The notes: generated by a model from the sequence alone, not told the origin. 64,000 nucleotides of DNA from Streptomyces narbonensis (GCF_014649015.1 NZ_BMSF01000017.1:62001-126000), one strand, 5' to 3'. Counted from the first letter of the stretch, positions 52,001-59,781 are shown. Translations and numbers: made by a program.

Positions 52001-52955
52001 CAACGCGCGCGGTACCCAGCCGGCGGCTGGTGCCTGGGGCGGCCAGAAGGGCTTCGTCGGCGGTACGAAGGACGACACGACGGGCCTGACCTACCTCGGC
52101 GCCCGCCAGTACGACCCGGCCGCCGGACGCTTCCTGAACGCGGACCCGGTCATCGACGCGGACGATCCGCAGCAGTGGAACGGCTACGCGTACAGCGGCA
52201 GCAACCCGGTGAACGCGACCGACGAGAGCGGTCTGTTCTGCGACGGGTGCAGCGCGAACAATGACAACTCGGCGTGGGATGCGAACCACGGACCGGGCTG
52301 CACCGTGGACACCTGCTACGACGAGTACGGCAACCCGGACTACAGCACGGTGACCGGCGAGGACGTGTCGCGGAAGAAGCAGAAGTACGGGAAGGAACGT
52401 GTGTGGAACAGCGTGATCCCGACGCGGGCGCAGTACCGCGCGAGGGTCAAACTCCAGGGCATCATGGCAAGCAGCGCCATGCTCGCCATGGTGAAGTTCA
52501 CCCAGTTGAACAAGCACTACCTGGACGGTTCCGGCGAAGAGTACGTTCTCGCACCCGAGGATGTGGAAAGCCTCCTGGCGTCCGACGGCGCCTCGGAGAA
52601 TCTAGACAACTACCTCATCGGGGTCTTGACCTCCGTCGACAAGTCGGGGGCGGACGAAGCCGTGCAGTTCGACTCCGGATGGCGCAACGCGACCGCCGGG
52701 AAGCGCAGTCCTGACTGGTTCCTCGGTATCCGCAGCTTCCAGTACCGGGCGACGGGCGCCGTGGAGGACGGCAAGATCACGTACAAGGTCGAGGTCTACA
52801 AGAACTGGAACTTCGACGAGGGAGAGAGTGTCATGGGGCTCGACCTCGGGCAGTTCGGCGACCTGCACGATGCGGGTCTGGCCCAGGAGTTCGATGTGAC
52901 GGGTAAGTCGAATCCCAAGACCCTGGGCAAGCTCGAGCTCGGCCTCTGGGGCTGA
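46083..52955 (+). CDS. Secreted YD-repeat RHS protein with internal ricin lectin and variable C-terminus
   Basis: 2290 residues, ATG 46083 (46098 also possible). Signal peptide VPLVLALATSLLAVPATAAA. The front part resembles SpvB/TcdB-like openings (YNYPLQVPPSLGGAAPELAL, YDSSSVDGRTSATNAQASWI). Many YD repeats follow (DALGRMTGAWRPGRT, YDLRGRQITAREPDTGTTTQ), then a ricin lectin near 1757-1880 (CLDMQSASSANGTPAQIYTC). The RHS core ends GARQYDPAAGRFLNADPV then NATDESGL near 2055. The last 235 residues are a separate, unrecognised domain, as expected for a polymorphic toxin. No small gene follows that could be its immunity protein. Confidence 0.85.
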   Translation: MPHSGMRSSRRFHWRRVTVPLVLALATSLLAVPATAAAKPDHDKVWQPPTTPLPKTTSVPLTAKKPRKQVKPPRAVPPRSGKPAPAAPVTRLVGTARPTVNSAARAGKLPVWVAPAGQRAKTAPPAVTVVRNDAKTARKAGVDGLLFTLTANHAASTSSSRTPVTVGLDMAALQQATGGQFASRGRLVILPACAVTTPEVAACRVRTPLAMRTDKSTGRLTTDVTVSAAAPTAVAGSKSAFAASGASTALMLLAAETEESGGGGDYTASALNPSSAWASGNASGSLTYNYPLQVPPSLGGAAPELALNYDSSSVDGRTSATNAQASWIGDGWELSPGFIERTYKVCDKAGIDKSADMCWAGYNASLSLGQHSGPLVRVSTSAAATDAATGVWRLKNDDGTRVEFGSGAGNSVRDGAYAKVTDPTGTVYYFGINHLPGGDKSDPATNSVSSVPVYSPKSGDPCYDSTKGLGSWCEMWQRLSLDHVVDPHGNLTQYKWAPETNYYNRGGAQNNGTGTQTAYTRATTLASAAYGQRLNEQVAAKGTLQPAARVTFTVAERCVNTAACAPSQRTTANSANWPDVPVDQECKSTGTCTKYTPTFFTTKRLASALTEVRVAGAWQSVDSYTFAHSFPDPKDATSQKALWLDSVKHTGMTATPNADLPLVKFTPVMLPNRVDGTNLVPAPPIMNRPRIQQIANETGGVLNVDYNLRECSRINNVMPTAEDDNTMSCYPVRWLPPGSVADSDPVLDWFNHYTVKSLTENDTVTDSPQKITSYAYGPAGWHRDDSQYTETNARTWGEFRGFRTVTVTTGSGNDGPKSQVRTTYRQGMNGDVRKSGTRSVSLTDALGGSVTDHEWLSGQVLQTETFDQAGGTVVRHAVTGSANEVATATQSRGSGLPDLVARYGSTKTTTTVSSKKADGTWQKAVTIKVTDPANGNRPLTELDQADGTADICTRSSYAAGPDAQRTNLVSETLKVSGANACAADATAANTVERKRVLFDGKPFGQADTTGNPTGTQVLEQYAGDGSAQFTTTASTTYDVYGRVLTVIDPTRTDSQHQGGSVTRTTYSPATGELPSTMTVSASAPGQPATTTWDTVTTLDPRRGLPLTVADPNGKTKTLRYDALGRMTGAWRPGRTPANEPNADMTFDYTVSQTVGVPSAITTSILKKDGTPPVYTHSINVLDGFGRDRQTQASPANPAYTGRLITDKLYDSQGRVRVANGSWYNNASGPVRTLAAVAESAVPAQTRTTYDGQGRPTVVATHSLGIEQNRTTTSYPGADRTDTVPPAGSWPSSVLTDARGQTTARWQYRTATVTGNATDATVSTYTYTPEGKASTRKDADGNTWSYDYDLRGRQITAREPDTGTTTQSYDAASRLVSSKDGRGKTLLRTYDLNDRQTGLYDGTVSGAKQLVGWTYDTVTNGKGKPASSTRYVGGTVGQAYTNAVTGYDNGYRATGMRVSIPGSEIGQTGTYTYTATSTFDKLTGERKTALLPALGGLPVDDMAYSYNDYGQMYKYAGATTYDVQTEYDAFGRVIRSTVNPFEKQVVTTLDYDQASGRLKNQLLDKQTSVTGAVQQASYTYDKSGRITSVTNTPDNSPALRDRECFTLDYLGRMTTAWTDKGGLTAPGAGQTSDQGACANTNPSAATVGGGNPYWHEFSYDVTGNRKSFVSRDLTGDTTKDVTTTQGFPAPGTVNNGTGGGGPHALATTLTKTGSTTNKSGSTRYDGSGNPVDQYVNKTGTTGMTWTPDNRMETLTPAIAVVGIGGKCLDMQSASSANGTPAQIYTCNTNGAQKFALTGDVLKVYNKCVTAMGTAAGSVIQLQPCDGTPAQTWTNRADGTLYNPASTRCMAVPGDVATNSVDVLLADCGATVPAGQKWTATDRTTSFVYDADGEPIVRRSPGKTTVTLGEDELTFDTVTRTLTGTRYYPIPGGMTMVRVGTGGLTIQQADHHGSGILTIDAGTLAVTRRAMDPFGNARGTQPAAGAWGGQKGFVGGTKDDTTGLTYLGARQYDPAAGRFLNADPVIDADDPQQWNGYAYSGSNPVNATDESGLFCDGCSANNDNSAWDANHGPGCTVDTCYDEYGNPDYSTVTGEDVSRKKQKYGKERVWNSVIPTRAQYRARVKLQGIMASSAMLAMVKFTQLNKHYLDGSGEEYVLAPEDVESLLASDGASENLDNYLIGVLTSVDKSGADEAVQFDSGWRNATAGKRSPDWFLGIRSFQYRATGAVEDGKITYKVEVYKNWNFDEGESVMGLDLGQFGDLHDAGLAQEFDVTGKSNPKTLGKLELGLWG

Positions 52956-52980
52956 TCGGCCCCGGAGGAAGCGCACAACA

Positions 52981-53016
52981 GGAAGGCCCCGACCGCGAGC
53001 GCGGTCGGGGCCTTCC
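52981..53016 (+). terminator. 16-bp-stem terminator of the RHS gene
   Basis: GGAAGGCCCCGACCGC-GAGC-GCGGTCGGGGCCTTCC, perfect, starting 26 bases after the stop. Confidence 0.85.
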
Positions 53017-53043
53017 CCCTTGTCCGTGCCGCGGCCGGGCCGG

Positions 53044-53250
53044 TTACCAGGGCAGCTGACGCAGCTGCTGCACGCACAGCACCACGAACAGCAGCCCGGC
53101 CGCCCCCAGCATCAGATTGCTCAGCACCCCGTTACGCCAGCCGGCCGGAGTGCGCATGCAGTTGAGCAGCCACAGCAGCGTCACGGCCAGGAGCGGCATG
53201 AAGAGCGCGCCGATCACCCCGTACGTGATGACGAGCTCGAAGGGCTGGTC
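53044..53250 (-). pseudogene. Nramp-type metal transporter, C-terminal tail only
   Basis: About 68 codons: FELVITYGVIGALFMPLLAV, then LLWLLNCMRTPAGWRNGVLS and NLMLGAAGLLFVVLCVQQL. These match the last two helices of Nramp (MntH-like) proteins, which are about 400 residues long. The upstream side joins directly to integrase sequence, so the piece has no start or transport core. Confidence 0.65.
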
Positions 53251-53461
53251 CAGACAGCTGCGTGAGGCGCTCGATCGCGTCGTCCTGCGTGGCTTAGCCG
53301 GACTCCTCGCGCTGCCTGCCGAGCGCGTCCCGGAAACGGATCGAGTACGGGTGGGGGCAGCGGGTGGGCTTGGTGCAGCCGCAGTCCTTGTAGAAGGAAC
53401 CCATGCCGCGGGCGAGCTGTCGGGCCATGTCGCGAACCATCCGATCCAGCCCAAGAATCAT
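53251..53461 (-). pseudogene. Tyrosine integrase, N-terminal fragment with nonsense codon
   Basis: From ATG 53461: MARQLARGMGSFYKDCGCTK, PTRCPHPYSIRFRDALGRQR, EESG. This is the Cys/His-bearing N-terminus usual in actinobacterial integrases. TAA at 53294-53296 stands where Tyr is expected. Beyond it the same frame still reads integrase sequence (ATQDDAIERLTQL) to about 53255, where Nramp sequence begins. So the gene is both stopped and truncated. The C-terminal part of such an integrase is at 41.0-41.4 kb. Confidence 0.82.
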
Positions 53462-53609
53462 GCTCAGGCGCCGCACTGTAGGTCGATGGTCAGCAAGCGC
53501 GGACACCATGCGGACGCATGCTGACCGTTTGCTGACCTGAGTGGGGCACATGATGCCCCTGACCTGCGGCGACGCCAAATAGTCAGATCTTGGACTTGAA
53601 CAGAGTACG

Positions 53610-53665
53610 CAGCACTTGGGACTCCTCTGAGACGGCTCCCTGCCTGCTTTCTGCAGGTCAAGGGG
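53610..53665. repeat. 55-bp direct repeat, copy B
   Basis: Same orientation as 12290-12345 with about three mismatches, from GCAGCACT to GTCAAGGG. It lies about 150 bases upstream of the integrase N-terminal fragment, where attachment or excision sites of integrative elements are often found. Confidence 0.85.
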
Positions 53666-54030
53666 TCGGGCGATGAGCTGCGGCCGGAGCCGGGACGGGG
53701 GTAGCGGGAGACCGGAGCGCAGCGCCGTCCGGGTGTGTGCCGTGTGAAGGGCGGGAACCACGACGAGCCGGCACCCCAGCACGGTCGACGCGCCGGATGT
53801 CACCTTCGCCGTACGTCCACTCCGGCCTCGACTTCGCCGTGTGCTCGCAGCACGCACCGCGATGGCCCCGCACCGATCCGAGGGATGCTTTCGAAGTGCC
53901 GGCAGGAGCGACGGCGGGCCGTTTGCCATCAGCCAGGATCCGGAGCAGCGTGGACCACACCGGCTGCCACTCGTCCCGCGACGCGGGTCCGGACAACCGG
54001 AGGCAGGAACCGGAGCGAGAGGAGAGACCG
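53666..54030. other. 365-bp stretch with no supportable gene
   Basis: Some open minus-strand sequence (SRDEWQPVWSTLLRILADGK) has protein-like composition but no start, ribosome site or recognised family. Probably a gene fragment at the edge of the rearranged segment. Confidence 0.4.
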
Positions 54031-54849
54031 ATGACCGCACCGAAGTCCAGCCCGGAAGCCGTGCCCGTCGTACGCCGCCGGGACGAGTCCGACAGCGTCT
54101 TCTGGGAGCCGGCAGAACGCTGGGTGCGTGCGACGGCAGGGGAGCTCACGATCGTGGACAGCCGTAGACCGGTTCTCGTGTGGGAGCCCGGTCGCCCCGT
54201 CCCCCTCTACGCCTTCCCGACCGGGGACGTCCGCACGGACCTGCTGCGGCGGACGGAGCGGCCCGCCGGCCGACGGCGTCACGCGGGAGCGACGGTCTTC
54301 TACGACCTCGTGCTCCCCGACCGGACCGTCGGGGCGGCGGCCTGGACCTACCCCGGAGAGGAGCTGGCCGACCACATCAGCTTCGAATGGTTCGGGCGCG
54401 AGGTTCTCGACCACTGGTACGAGGAGGACGAAGAGATCTTCGTGCACCCGCGCGACCCGCACAAGCGGGTGGACGCCCTGCCCAGCAGTCGACACGTCCA
54501 GGTCGAGATCGAGGGCACGGTCGTCGCGGACACGCACACGCCGGTTCTGCTCTTCGAGACGGGCCTGCCAGTGCGCTTCTACTTCCCGCGGGAGGACGTC
54601 CGCCTCGACCTCTTCAACCGTACCGACGGGCGTACCCGCTGTCCGTACAAGGGTGTGGCGAGCGAGTACTGGTCCTGGGCCGGCGACGCCGACGTACGGC
54701 CCGACATCGCGTGGAGCTATCCCGACCCCCTGCCCTCCGTAGGGATCATCAAAGACCGGGTGGCCTTCTACGACGAGTCCGTCGATGTCGTCGTCGACGG
54801 AGTACGGCGGGAACGACCGGTCACGTTCTTCAGTCGGCCGTCACGGTAG
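54031..54849 (+). CDS. Tandem DUF427 protein
   Basis: 272 residues, ATG 54031 with GAGAGGAGAG upstream. Two DUF427 domains in series: VDSRRPVLVWEPGRPVPLYA and later VADTHTPVLLFETGLPVRFY, each followed by a segment such as CPYKGVASEYWSWAG and a TWTYP/AWSYPDPLP block. Common in actinobacteria and fungi; function unknown. Confidence 0.88.
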   Translation: MTAPKSSPEAVPVVRRRDESDSVFWEPAERWVRATAGELTIVDSRRPVLVWEPGRPVPLYAFPTGDVRTDLLRRTERPAGRRRHAGATVFYDLVLPDRTVGAAAWTYPGEELADHISFEWFGREVLDHWYEEDEEIFVHPRDPHKRVDALPSSRHVQVEIEGTVVADTHTPVLLFETGLPVRFYFPREDVRLDLFNRTDGRTRCPYKGVASEYWSWAGDADVRPDIAWSYPDPLPSVGIIKDRVAFYDESVDVVVDGVRRERPVTFFSRPSR

Positions 54850-55139
54850 CTCCACACAAGGCCTCGCCCTCCGGATGGCAATCCGCCAGGGCGTAGAGCC
54901 CGCCTCTTGGAATTACCGTGCGCACGGTGCTGCATGCCGGCTCGAGATCGTGTGGCAGCGGCTGACCGAGCGGGTCGTGGGCCTCGTCGATGCTGCGGTG
55001 CTGCTGCCCGGCTTCAACCGGGCCTCCCCGGCAGGATGACGATGATCGATCCGCTCCACGGCTGATTCCACGGCGGACGCGGCCGGGGCGGCGGGCGTGG
55101 CGTCGGGATTTGGGCGGGTTGTCGGGTGATGATGCCGAA

Positions 55140-55775
55140 GTGCGACTTGATCACGTGTCCTATGCGGTGGCCCGCGACAGCTTCGTCTCGACCGTCCAGC
55201 GGATGGGATCGGCCCTCGGCGCCGGGTTCGTCGACGGGGGCGTGCACCCGCGATTCGGCACCCGTAATTTCATTCTCCCGCTGAGCGGCGGCACCTACGT
55301 CGAGGTCGTCACCACACTCGACCACCCCGCCGCCGACCGCGCACCCTTCGGCCAGGCGGTCGCGCGCCGCGCCGCCGAGGGCGGCGGCTGGCTCGGTTGG
55401 GTGGTCTCCGTCGACGACATCGCCCCAGTCGAGGCCCGCCTCGGCCGCACCTCGACCGAGGGCCACCGTGTCCGACCCGACGGGTTCGACCTGAGGTGGA
55501 AGCAGATCGGCCTGCTGGAGCTACTGGAGGACCCGCAACTACCGTATTTCCTTCAGTGGTTGGTCCCCGGCGAGGAGTGCCCGAGCGCCGACCCGCGCAC
55601 CTCCACCACCATCCACGGAGTCTCCATCGCCGGCGACGCCGCCTCCATCGCCGAATTCCTCGGCGAACCGGCCGACCACCCCCTCGACCAGATTGACGTC
55701 ACCTGGGTCGAGGACGAGGAACCGGGCCTGGTCTCGGTCGAGTTCGCCACCGCCCACGGCCCGGTCACGATCTGA
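55140..55775 (+). CDS. Glyoxalase-like (VOC) domain protein
   Basis: 211 residues from GTG 55140. VRLDHVSYAVARDSFVSTVQ, GGVHPRFGTRNFILPLSGGT and YVEVVTTLDHPAADRAPFGQ match the Glyoxalase-like family seen across Streptomyces. Catalytic role not assigned. Upstream 54850-55139 holds no recognised gene. Confidence 0.82.
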   Translation: MRLDHVSYAVARDSFVSTVQRMGSALGAGFVDGGVHPRFGTRNFILPLSGGTYVEVVTTLDHPAADRAPFGQAVARRAAEGGGWLGWVVSVDDIAPVEARLGRTSTEGHRVRPDGFDLRWKQIGLLELLEDPQLPYFLQWLVPGEECPSADPRTSTTIHGVSIAGDAASIAEFLGEPADHPLDQIDVTWVEDEEPGLVSVEFATAHGPVTI

Positions 55776-55830
55776 CCAGGGCCCGGCCGCCCCGCGGGAG
55801 CGGCCGAGGACGTGGCCACGTCGCCGTGCG

Positions 55831-56556
55831 TCAATGCCGGCAGGACGGCCGGACGCGGAGCAGCTCGGTCCGCAGGACGGGTGTGCCGTCGACCGGTGCC
55901 GGGTTCTCCGCGGTCGGCTCGATGCCTGCGGCGGCGATCTTGTCGAGTGTCGTGAGGCCGTCGGGGCCGACCGTGCCGAACACCGTGTAGTTCGGTCGCA
56001 GTGCGGAGTCGCCGTAGACGACGAAGAACTGTGAGCCGTTCGTGTTCGGACCGGCGTTGGCCATCGCCAGCAGGCCGCGCTCGTAGAGGCGGCGCGTGCC
56101 GGTGGGATCGGTGGGTGCGGGCGGCAGGTCCACCGGCAGCTCGTCCTTGTACTTGTACCCGGGGCCGCCCTCGCCGGTACCGGTCGGGTCGCCGCACTGC
56201 AGGACCTTCAGCGTCGGATACGCCGTCAGGCGGTGGCACACCGTACGGTCGTAGAACCCGTGCCGTGCCAGGTGCAGGAAACTCTGCACCGTGCAAGGCG
56301 CCTTGGCCCGGTCCAACTGCAGCGGGACCGAGCCCTGGCTGGTCGGAACTGCCATGTCCACCGTGCCACGACTGGGGGTGCGCCGCGGGTCGGGCGGCAG
56401 CGGAACGGGGCGCGCCGGCGGCTCGTCCGGGGTCTGCGCGTACTGGCAAGGGCCGTGCGTGGTGCGTGGCGGAGCGCTGTCGGAAGCGGTGGCGACACTC
56501 CCCCCGGACACGACTAACGCCACGGCCGCGAATGCGCTGATCAGTGCTCGTCTCAT
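55831..56556 (-). CDS. Secreted cyclophilin-type peptidyl-prolyl isomerase
   Basis: 241 residues. Signal peptide MRRALISAFAAVALVVSGGS then ATAS. Cyclophilin core: VQSFLHLARHGFYDRTVCHR, NAGPNTNGSQFFVVYGDS and NYTVFGTVGPDGLTTLDKIA. Works outside the membrane on secreted proteins. C-terminal Cys (RPSCRH) may pair with CQYAQ near the N-terminus. Confidence 0.9.
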   Translation of the reverse strand: MRRALISAFAAVALVVSGGSVATASDSAPPRTTHGPCQYAQTPDEPPARPVPLPPDPRRTPSRGTVDMAVPTSQGSVPLQLDRAKAPCTVQSFLHLARHGFYDRTVCHRLTAYPTLKVLQCGDPTGTGEGGPGYKYKDELPVDLPPAPTDPTGTRRLYERGLLAMANAGPNTNGSQFFVVYGDSALRPNYTVFGTVGPDGLTTLDKIAAAGIEPTAENPAPVDGTPVLRTELLRVRPSCRH

Positions 56557-56609
56557 CTTGCACGCCCTCCCGATGATCTCCAGGTCTTGGAGCGGTCGCA
56601 GTCTAGGGT

Positions 56610-57284
56610 GTGGTGTGGTCTGCGGGAGTGAAAGTTCCGGCCGATCATTGTGGCCACCCCGACCGCCCTGGACTGCTGGAAGAAATCACCCAGCCCGTCG
56701 GGGAGCGGGACCGTGATCTTCTGCAGTGCCTGACCGACTACCGGGGCGGCGATTGCCGGTGCGCACTCGCCGACAAGACGCCGTGGATGTTCGTACGTCG
56801 GCAGCGCCGCGCCGGCCGTGTCGTGTGGGTGGCCGCACACCTTCCGCTGACGCATTCCGCGACGCCCGAGGAATGCGACAGGCACAAGGCCATGAAGGAG
56901 CGCATAGCCCGCTCCGCCTTACGTCACGGACTCGACGTCCAGGTCGAGGCTCGGTCACCGGACGGCCGGATCGTCACCGACGTCCTGGTTTCGGGCGCCG
57001 GCGGACGGGTGGGGTGGGAGGCGCAGTACTCCCCTATGAAAGCACTCGCCAGGCTGCTCGATGACGTGCAGGCCGATCCCGCGCTCGCGCAGGTCGGCGC
57101 CGAGGGTCACCAGGCAGGAGGAGCCTGGCGGCGGCCCTTGTCGACGACAGGCCGCATCAGAAGGGTCAGGCCGGCTCCGGGGTGGCGGCGAGGGGCAGGA
57201 GTGCCGCCGGAACCCGAGAGCGGCGTACGGGTGGAGCATGTTCTCTCCGGGTCGGGCAAGCGGGATCAGAGCACGACGCGGTAG
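56610..57284 (+). pseudogene. CoiA-like competence/nuclease protein, 3'-truncated
   Basis: GTG start near 56610. Reads LADKTPWMFVRRQRRAGRVV, SATPEECDRHKAMKERIARS, then VEARSPDGRIVTDVLVSGAG, GRVGWEAQYSP, resembling the N-terminal part of CoiA-like proteins found in Streptomyces. After about residue 145 similarity stops and the rest is low-complexity Arg/Pro/Gly sequence that overlaps the convergent phosphodiesterase gene. Likely a truncated copy; family assignment moderate. Confidence 0.5.
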
Positions 57285-58009
57285 TGGGTGGTCAGGCGGC
57301 GGTCGTCGCCCAGGATGTGGAAGGCGAGACCGGGCGGCTGGTCGCGGTCTGCAGGGCGCTCGCCTTCCCAGGGCATGCGCAGGGTCCAGGTGACCGCCGG
57401 CCCGACGATCAGCGGGCGGGCGGCGAAGGTCGAGGCGGCCGCGGTGTGGGCGTGTCCGGTGAGGACGGCAACGACCTGGGGGTGCGCGTCCAGCAGCGCG
57501 GCCAGTTGTTCGGGCTGTTCAAGCATGCCGGAGTCGGGCAGTGGGTGATGGAGTGCGACCGGTGGCTGGTGGAAGGCGATCAGTGCCGGGATGTCCCGCG
57601 GCAGTGCGGTGAGTTGGGTGTCGATCCAGTCCAGCGTCTCGGCGTCGAGGCGTCCCTCGTCGCGGCCGGGGATGGTGGAGTCGCACATCAGGATGGCGGT
57701 CTCGCCGATGTGGTGGATCCGGTTGACGGGCCGGTGATCGGGTGTCTCGCCGAGCAGGGTCTTGCGGTAGGCCGGACGCGCATCGTGGTTACCAGGGCAG
57801 GTGAGTACCGGGAAAGGGGCCGCCAGGATGCGTGCCGCTTCCTCGTATTCGGCTTCCTCGCCGTGATCGGCGATGTCTCCGGTGACCAGGACCGCATCGA
57901 CCGGGTGAGGCAGGGCCCGCAGGTAGTCCATGACGCGGTTTGCGCGCGCGGTGGCCCTCTCACTGCCGTCCAGGTGCAGGTCGCTGATCTGGGCAAGCAG
58001 CAGCGTCAT
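57266..58009 (-). CDS. CpdA-like calcineurin-type phosphodiesterase
   Basis: 247 residues. Metallophosphoesterase motifs in order: LLLAQISDLHLDG, LVTGDIADHGEEAEYEEA, LTCPGNHDARPAYRK, IAFHQPPV and LTGHAHTAAAST. Length and motif spacing match cAMP phosphodiesterase CpdA. Substrate unproved. Divergent from the CGNR regulator with a shared inverted repeat between. Confidence 0.9.
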   Translation of the reverse strand: MTLLLAQISDLHLDGSERATARANRVMDYLRALPHPVDAVLVTGDIADHGEEAEYEEAARILAAPFPVLTCPGNHDARPAYRKTLLGETPDHRPVNRIHHIGETAILMCDSTIPGRDEGRLDAETLDWIDTQLTALPRDIPALIAFHQPPVALHHPLPDSGMLEQPEQLAALLDAHPQVVAVLTGHAHTAAASTFAARPLIVGPAVTWTLRMPWEGERPADRDQPPGLAFHILGDDRRLTTHYRVVL

Positions 58010-58084
58010 TGTCCGTCCCCTCCCATGGCGGCGGCTCTGGCCGCCGGTTCACCGCGAGGCGTGGCGCGTCACCCCACCTCGACA

Positions 58085-58114
58085 TCTAACGGAAGTTCTC
58101 GTTTTGCCGTTAGA
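58085..58114. promoter_or_regulatory. Operator-like inverted repeat in divergent promoter
   Basis: TCTAACGG-N14-CCGTTAGA, perfect 8-base arms, between the phosphodiesterase start (58009) and the CGNR gene (58186). The arms sit two helix turns apart centre to centre, as for a dimeric regulator. Confidence 0.6.
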
Positions 58115-58185
58115 GACTCTAGGGTGTGCGCGGGAATGTGATCAAGTGGTCGACGACCAGGCAGGGGCAAGGGAAGGAGGCGCTT

Positions 58186-58803
58186 ATGGAGCACTGGCCG
58201 GCACTGGAACTGGCAAGCACGATCCGCCACGACGGAGAAGGCGGCGTCACCGACGACCTCGCCACGGCACACGGAACAACACGTTGGATCCAGGCGCAGG
58301 CCGATCTTCTGGCCGACCATCTTCCGGCCGGCGAGCTCACGGCAGACGAGCGCCTCAGGTCGGAGATCACCGAGCTGCGGCGCTCGGTCCGGGCACTGTT
58401 CGCCCGCGCGGTCAGTCCCGCTCCCCCCAGCTCCGCGGACGCTCAACGACTGATGCCGGCCGATCAGGCGTTGGCCCACCTCAACGCGGTAGCCGCCCGT
58501 GAACCGGTCGTCCCACAGATGCGCTGGCTGCCGGAAAGTGCCCCCGCGGCCCGTCTGCTGTCGGCGGAGAACGATCCGAACGTACGCCTCCTGGCGGCCC
58601 TGGCGCGCGCCGCCATCGACTTCCTGAGCGGCCCACAGCGCGAGCAGCTGCGCGCCTGCACCGCACCTCGCTGCGTGCGCTACTTCGTCAAAAGCCATGG
58701 GCGGCAGGAATGGTGCAAGCCGTCATGCGGAAACCGTGCCCGAGCAGCGCGCCACTACCAGCGTCAGCGCATGGCGACCGACAGCAGTATCACCCCGTCC
58801 TGA
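58186..58803 (+). CDS. ABATE-domain CGNR zinc-finger regulator
   Basis: 205 residues from ATG 58186 with GGAAGGAGG five bases before it. N-terminal ABATE stress-sensing domain, and a C-terminal treble-clef CGNR finger: LRACTAPRCVRYFVKSHGRQ then EWCKPSCGNRARAARHYQR. Family members are predicted transcription regulators; the TCTAACGG repeat upstream is a likely target. Confidence 0.88.
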   Translation: MEHWPALELASTIRHDGEGGVTDDLATAHGTTRWIQAQADLLADHLPAGELTADERLRSEITELRRSVRALFARAVSPAPPSSADAQRLMPADQALAHLNAVAAREPVVPQMRWLPESAPAARLLSAENDPNVRLLAALARAAIDFLSGPQREQLRACTAPRCVRYFVKSHGRQEWCKPSCGNRARAARHYQRQRMATDSSITPS

Positions 58804-58850
58804 CCGCTCACCTGGCACGATCCCCGAGCTGAACAGAGTGACAGCAGGCC

Positions 58851-59693
58851 CTATGGGCGTTCGAAGGCCTGCAGGGCAGCACCGAGCGAGAAGCACAGAG
58901 CACCGCACAGCGTTCCCCAGTTGGCGATGTCGGCGTTGACCAGGCTCTGGGTGGCGGGTCGGGTGAAGGCGGCCAGGGCGGAGACCATGAAGAGGACCGA
59001 CCCGATCTGGTTCACCGCGACCACCCACCAGCCGAGGCTGCGCGAGCGGAGGCAGAGCCGGGAGCGATGGCAGATCTCGACGAACGCGAGATGGCCCGAG
59101 ATCAGGAAGAGCACGCATCCGATCACGTCGGGAGCCCAGATCAGGCGGTTGGTCTGCTGGACGGAGAGCCCCTGCAGGAAGGAGTCGAGCAGGTTGACTC
59201 CGAACACGAGCGTCCCGGCGAAGAGCACGAACGTGCTGAGCCAGTCCAGGCGCATCGGCTCGTATCCCCACCACCGCCAGTCGGCCGTGGCCAGTGCGCC
59301 GCTGCCCGGGACGTGCCGGGGCGCGTTCAGGACCTGCAAGAGCGAGGTGTAGCCGCCGGTGTTGAAGAACAGCCCGCCCACGAAGTAGATCGAGGCGCTC
59401 TCGGCCGGATCGCCGGAACCGAACTGGGCGACCGCGGCGCCGAGGGCGAAGAGGATCCCGCCGAGGAAGAACGCTACCGATGCGACGGAATTGAGCCTGC
59501 GAAGTCGTTCCAGGGCCTGCGTGTCGGCGGTCGGGGACGTGGCGACCGTGCCCCCGGGGTCGCGGACGGACAGGGCGCCCCGCTTGCGCGCGAGTCTCGA
59601 CTCCCAGACCACCGTCCCCCCTTCGGGGCGGTGGTAGGTGAGCCGGGTGGTGAACGGTCCCGCGCCTTCGGCACGGTGCTGGGGCGGTTCCAC
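58851..59693 (-). CDS. YrhK-like multi-helix membrane protein
   Basis: 280 residues, six or so helices arranged as two similar halves (SVAFFLGGILFALGAAVAQF and IGCVLFLISGHLAFVEICHR), with YFVGGLFFNTGGYTSLLQVL resembling the YrhK domain. Soluble N-terminal 60 residues. No function known. Confidence 0.7.
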   Translation of the reverse strand: MEPPQHRAEGAGPFTTRLTYHRPEGGTVVWESRLARKRGALSVRDPGGTVATSPTADTQALERLRRLNSVASVAFFLGGILFALGAAVAQFGSGDPAESASIYFVGGLFFNTGGYTSLLQVLNAPRHVPGSGALATADWRWWGYEPMRLDWLSTFVLFAGTLVFGVNLLDSFLQGLSVQQTNRLIWAPDVIGCVLFLISGHLAFVEICHRSRLCLRSRSLGWWVVAVNQIGSVLFMVSALAAFTRPATQSLVNADIANWGTLCGALCFSLGAALQAFERP

Positions 59694-59781
59694 GTCGCGA
59701 GCCTAGTTCCGGCGCCGCCGTCCGAGGGCGAGCGAAACGTGGACGTTGTCCCGCCCCCTGGACGCCCGGGGTCCCAGGCCG

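Noticed and set aside
53464..53661. Small peptide spanning the 55-bp repeat (TCRKQAGSRLRGV)
   Set aside because: The same reading recurs at both repeat copies only because the DNA is repeated; no start or ribosome site supports a gene.
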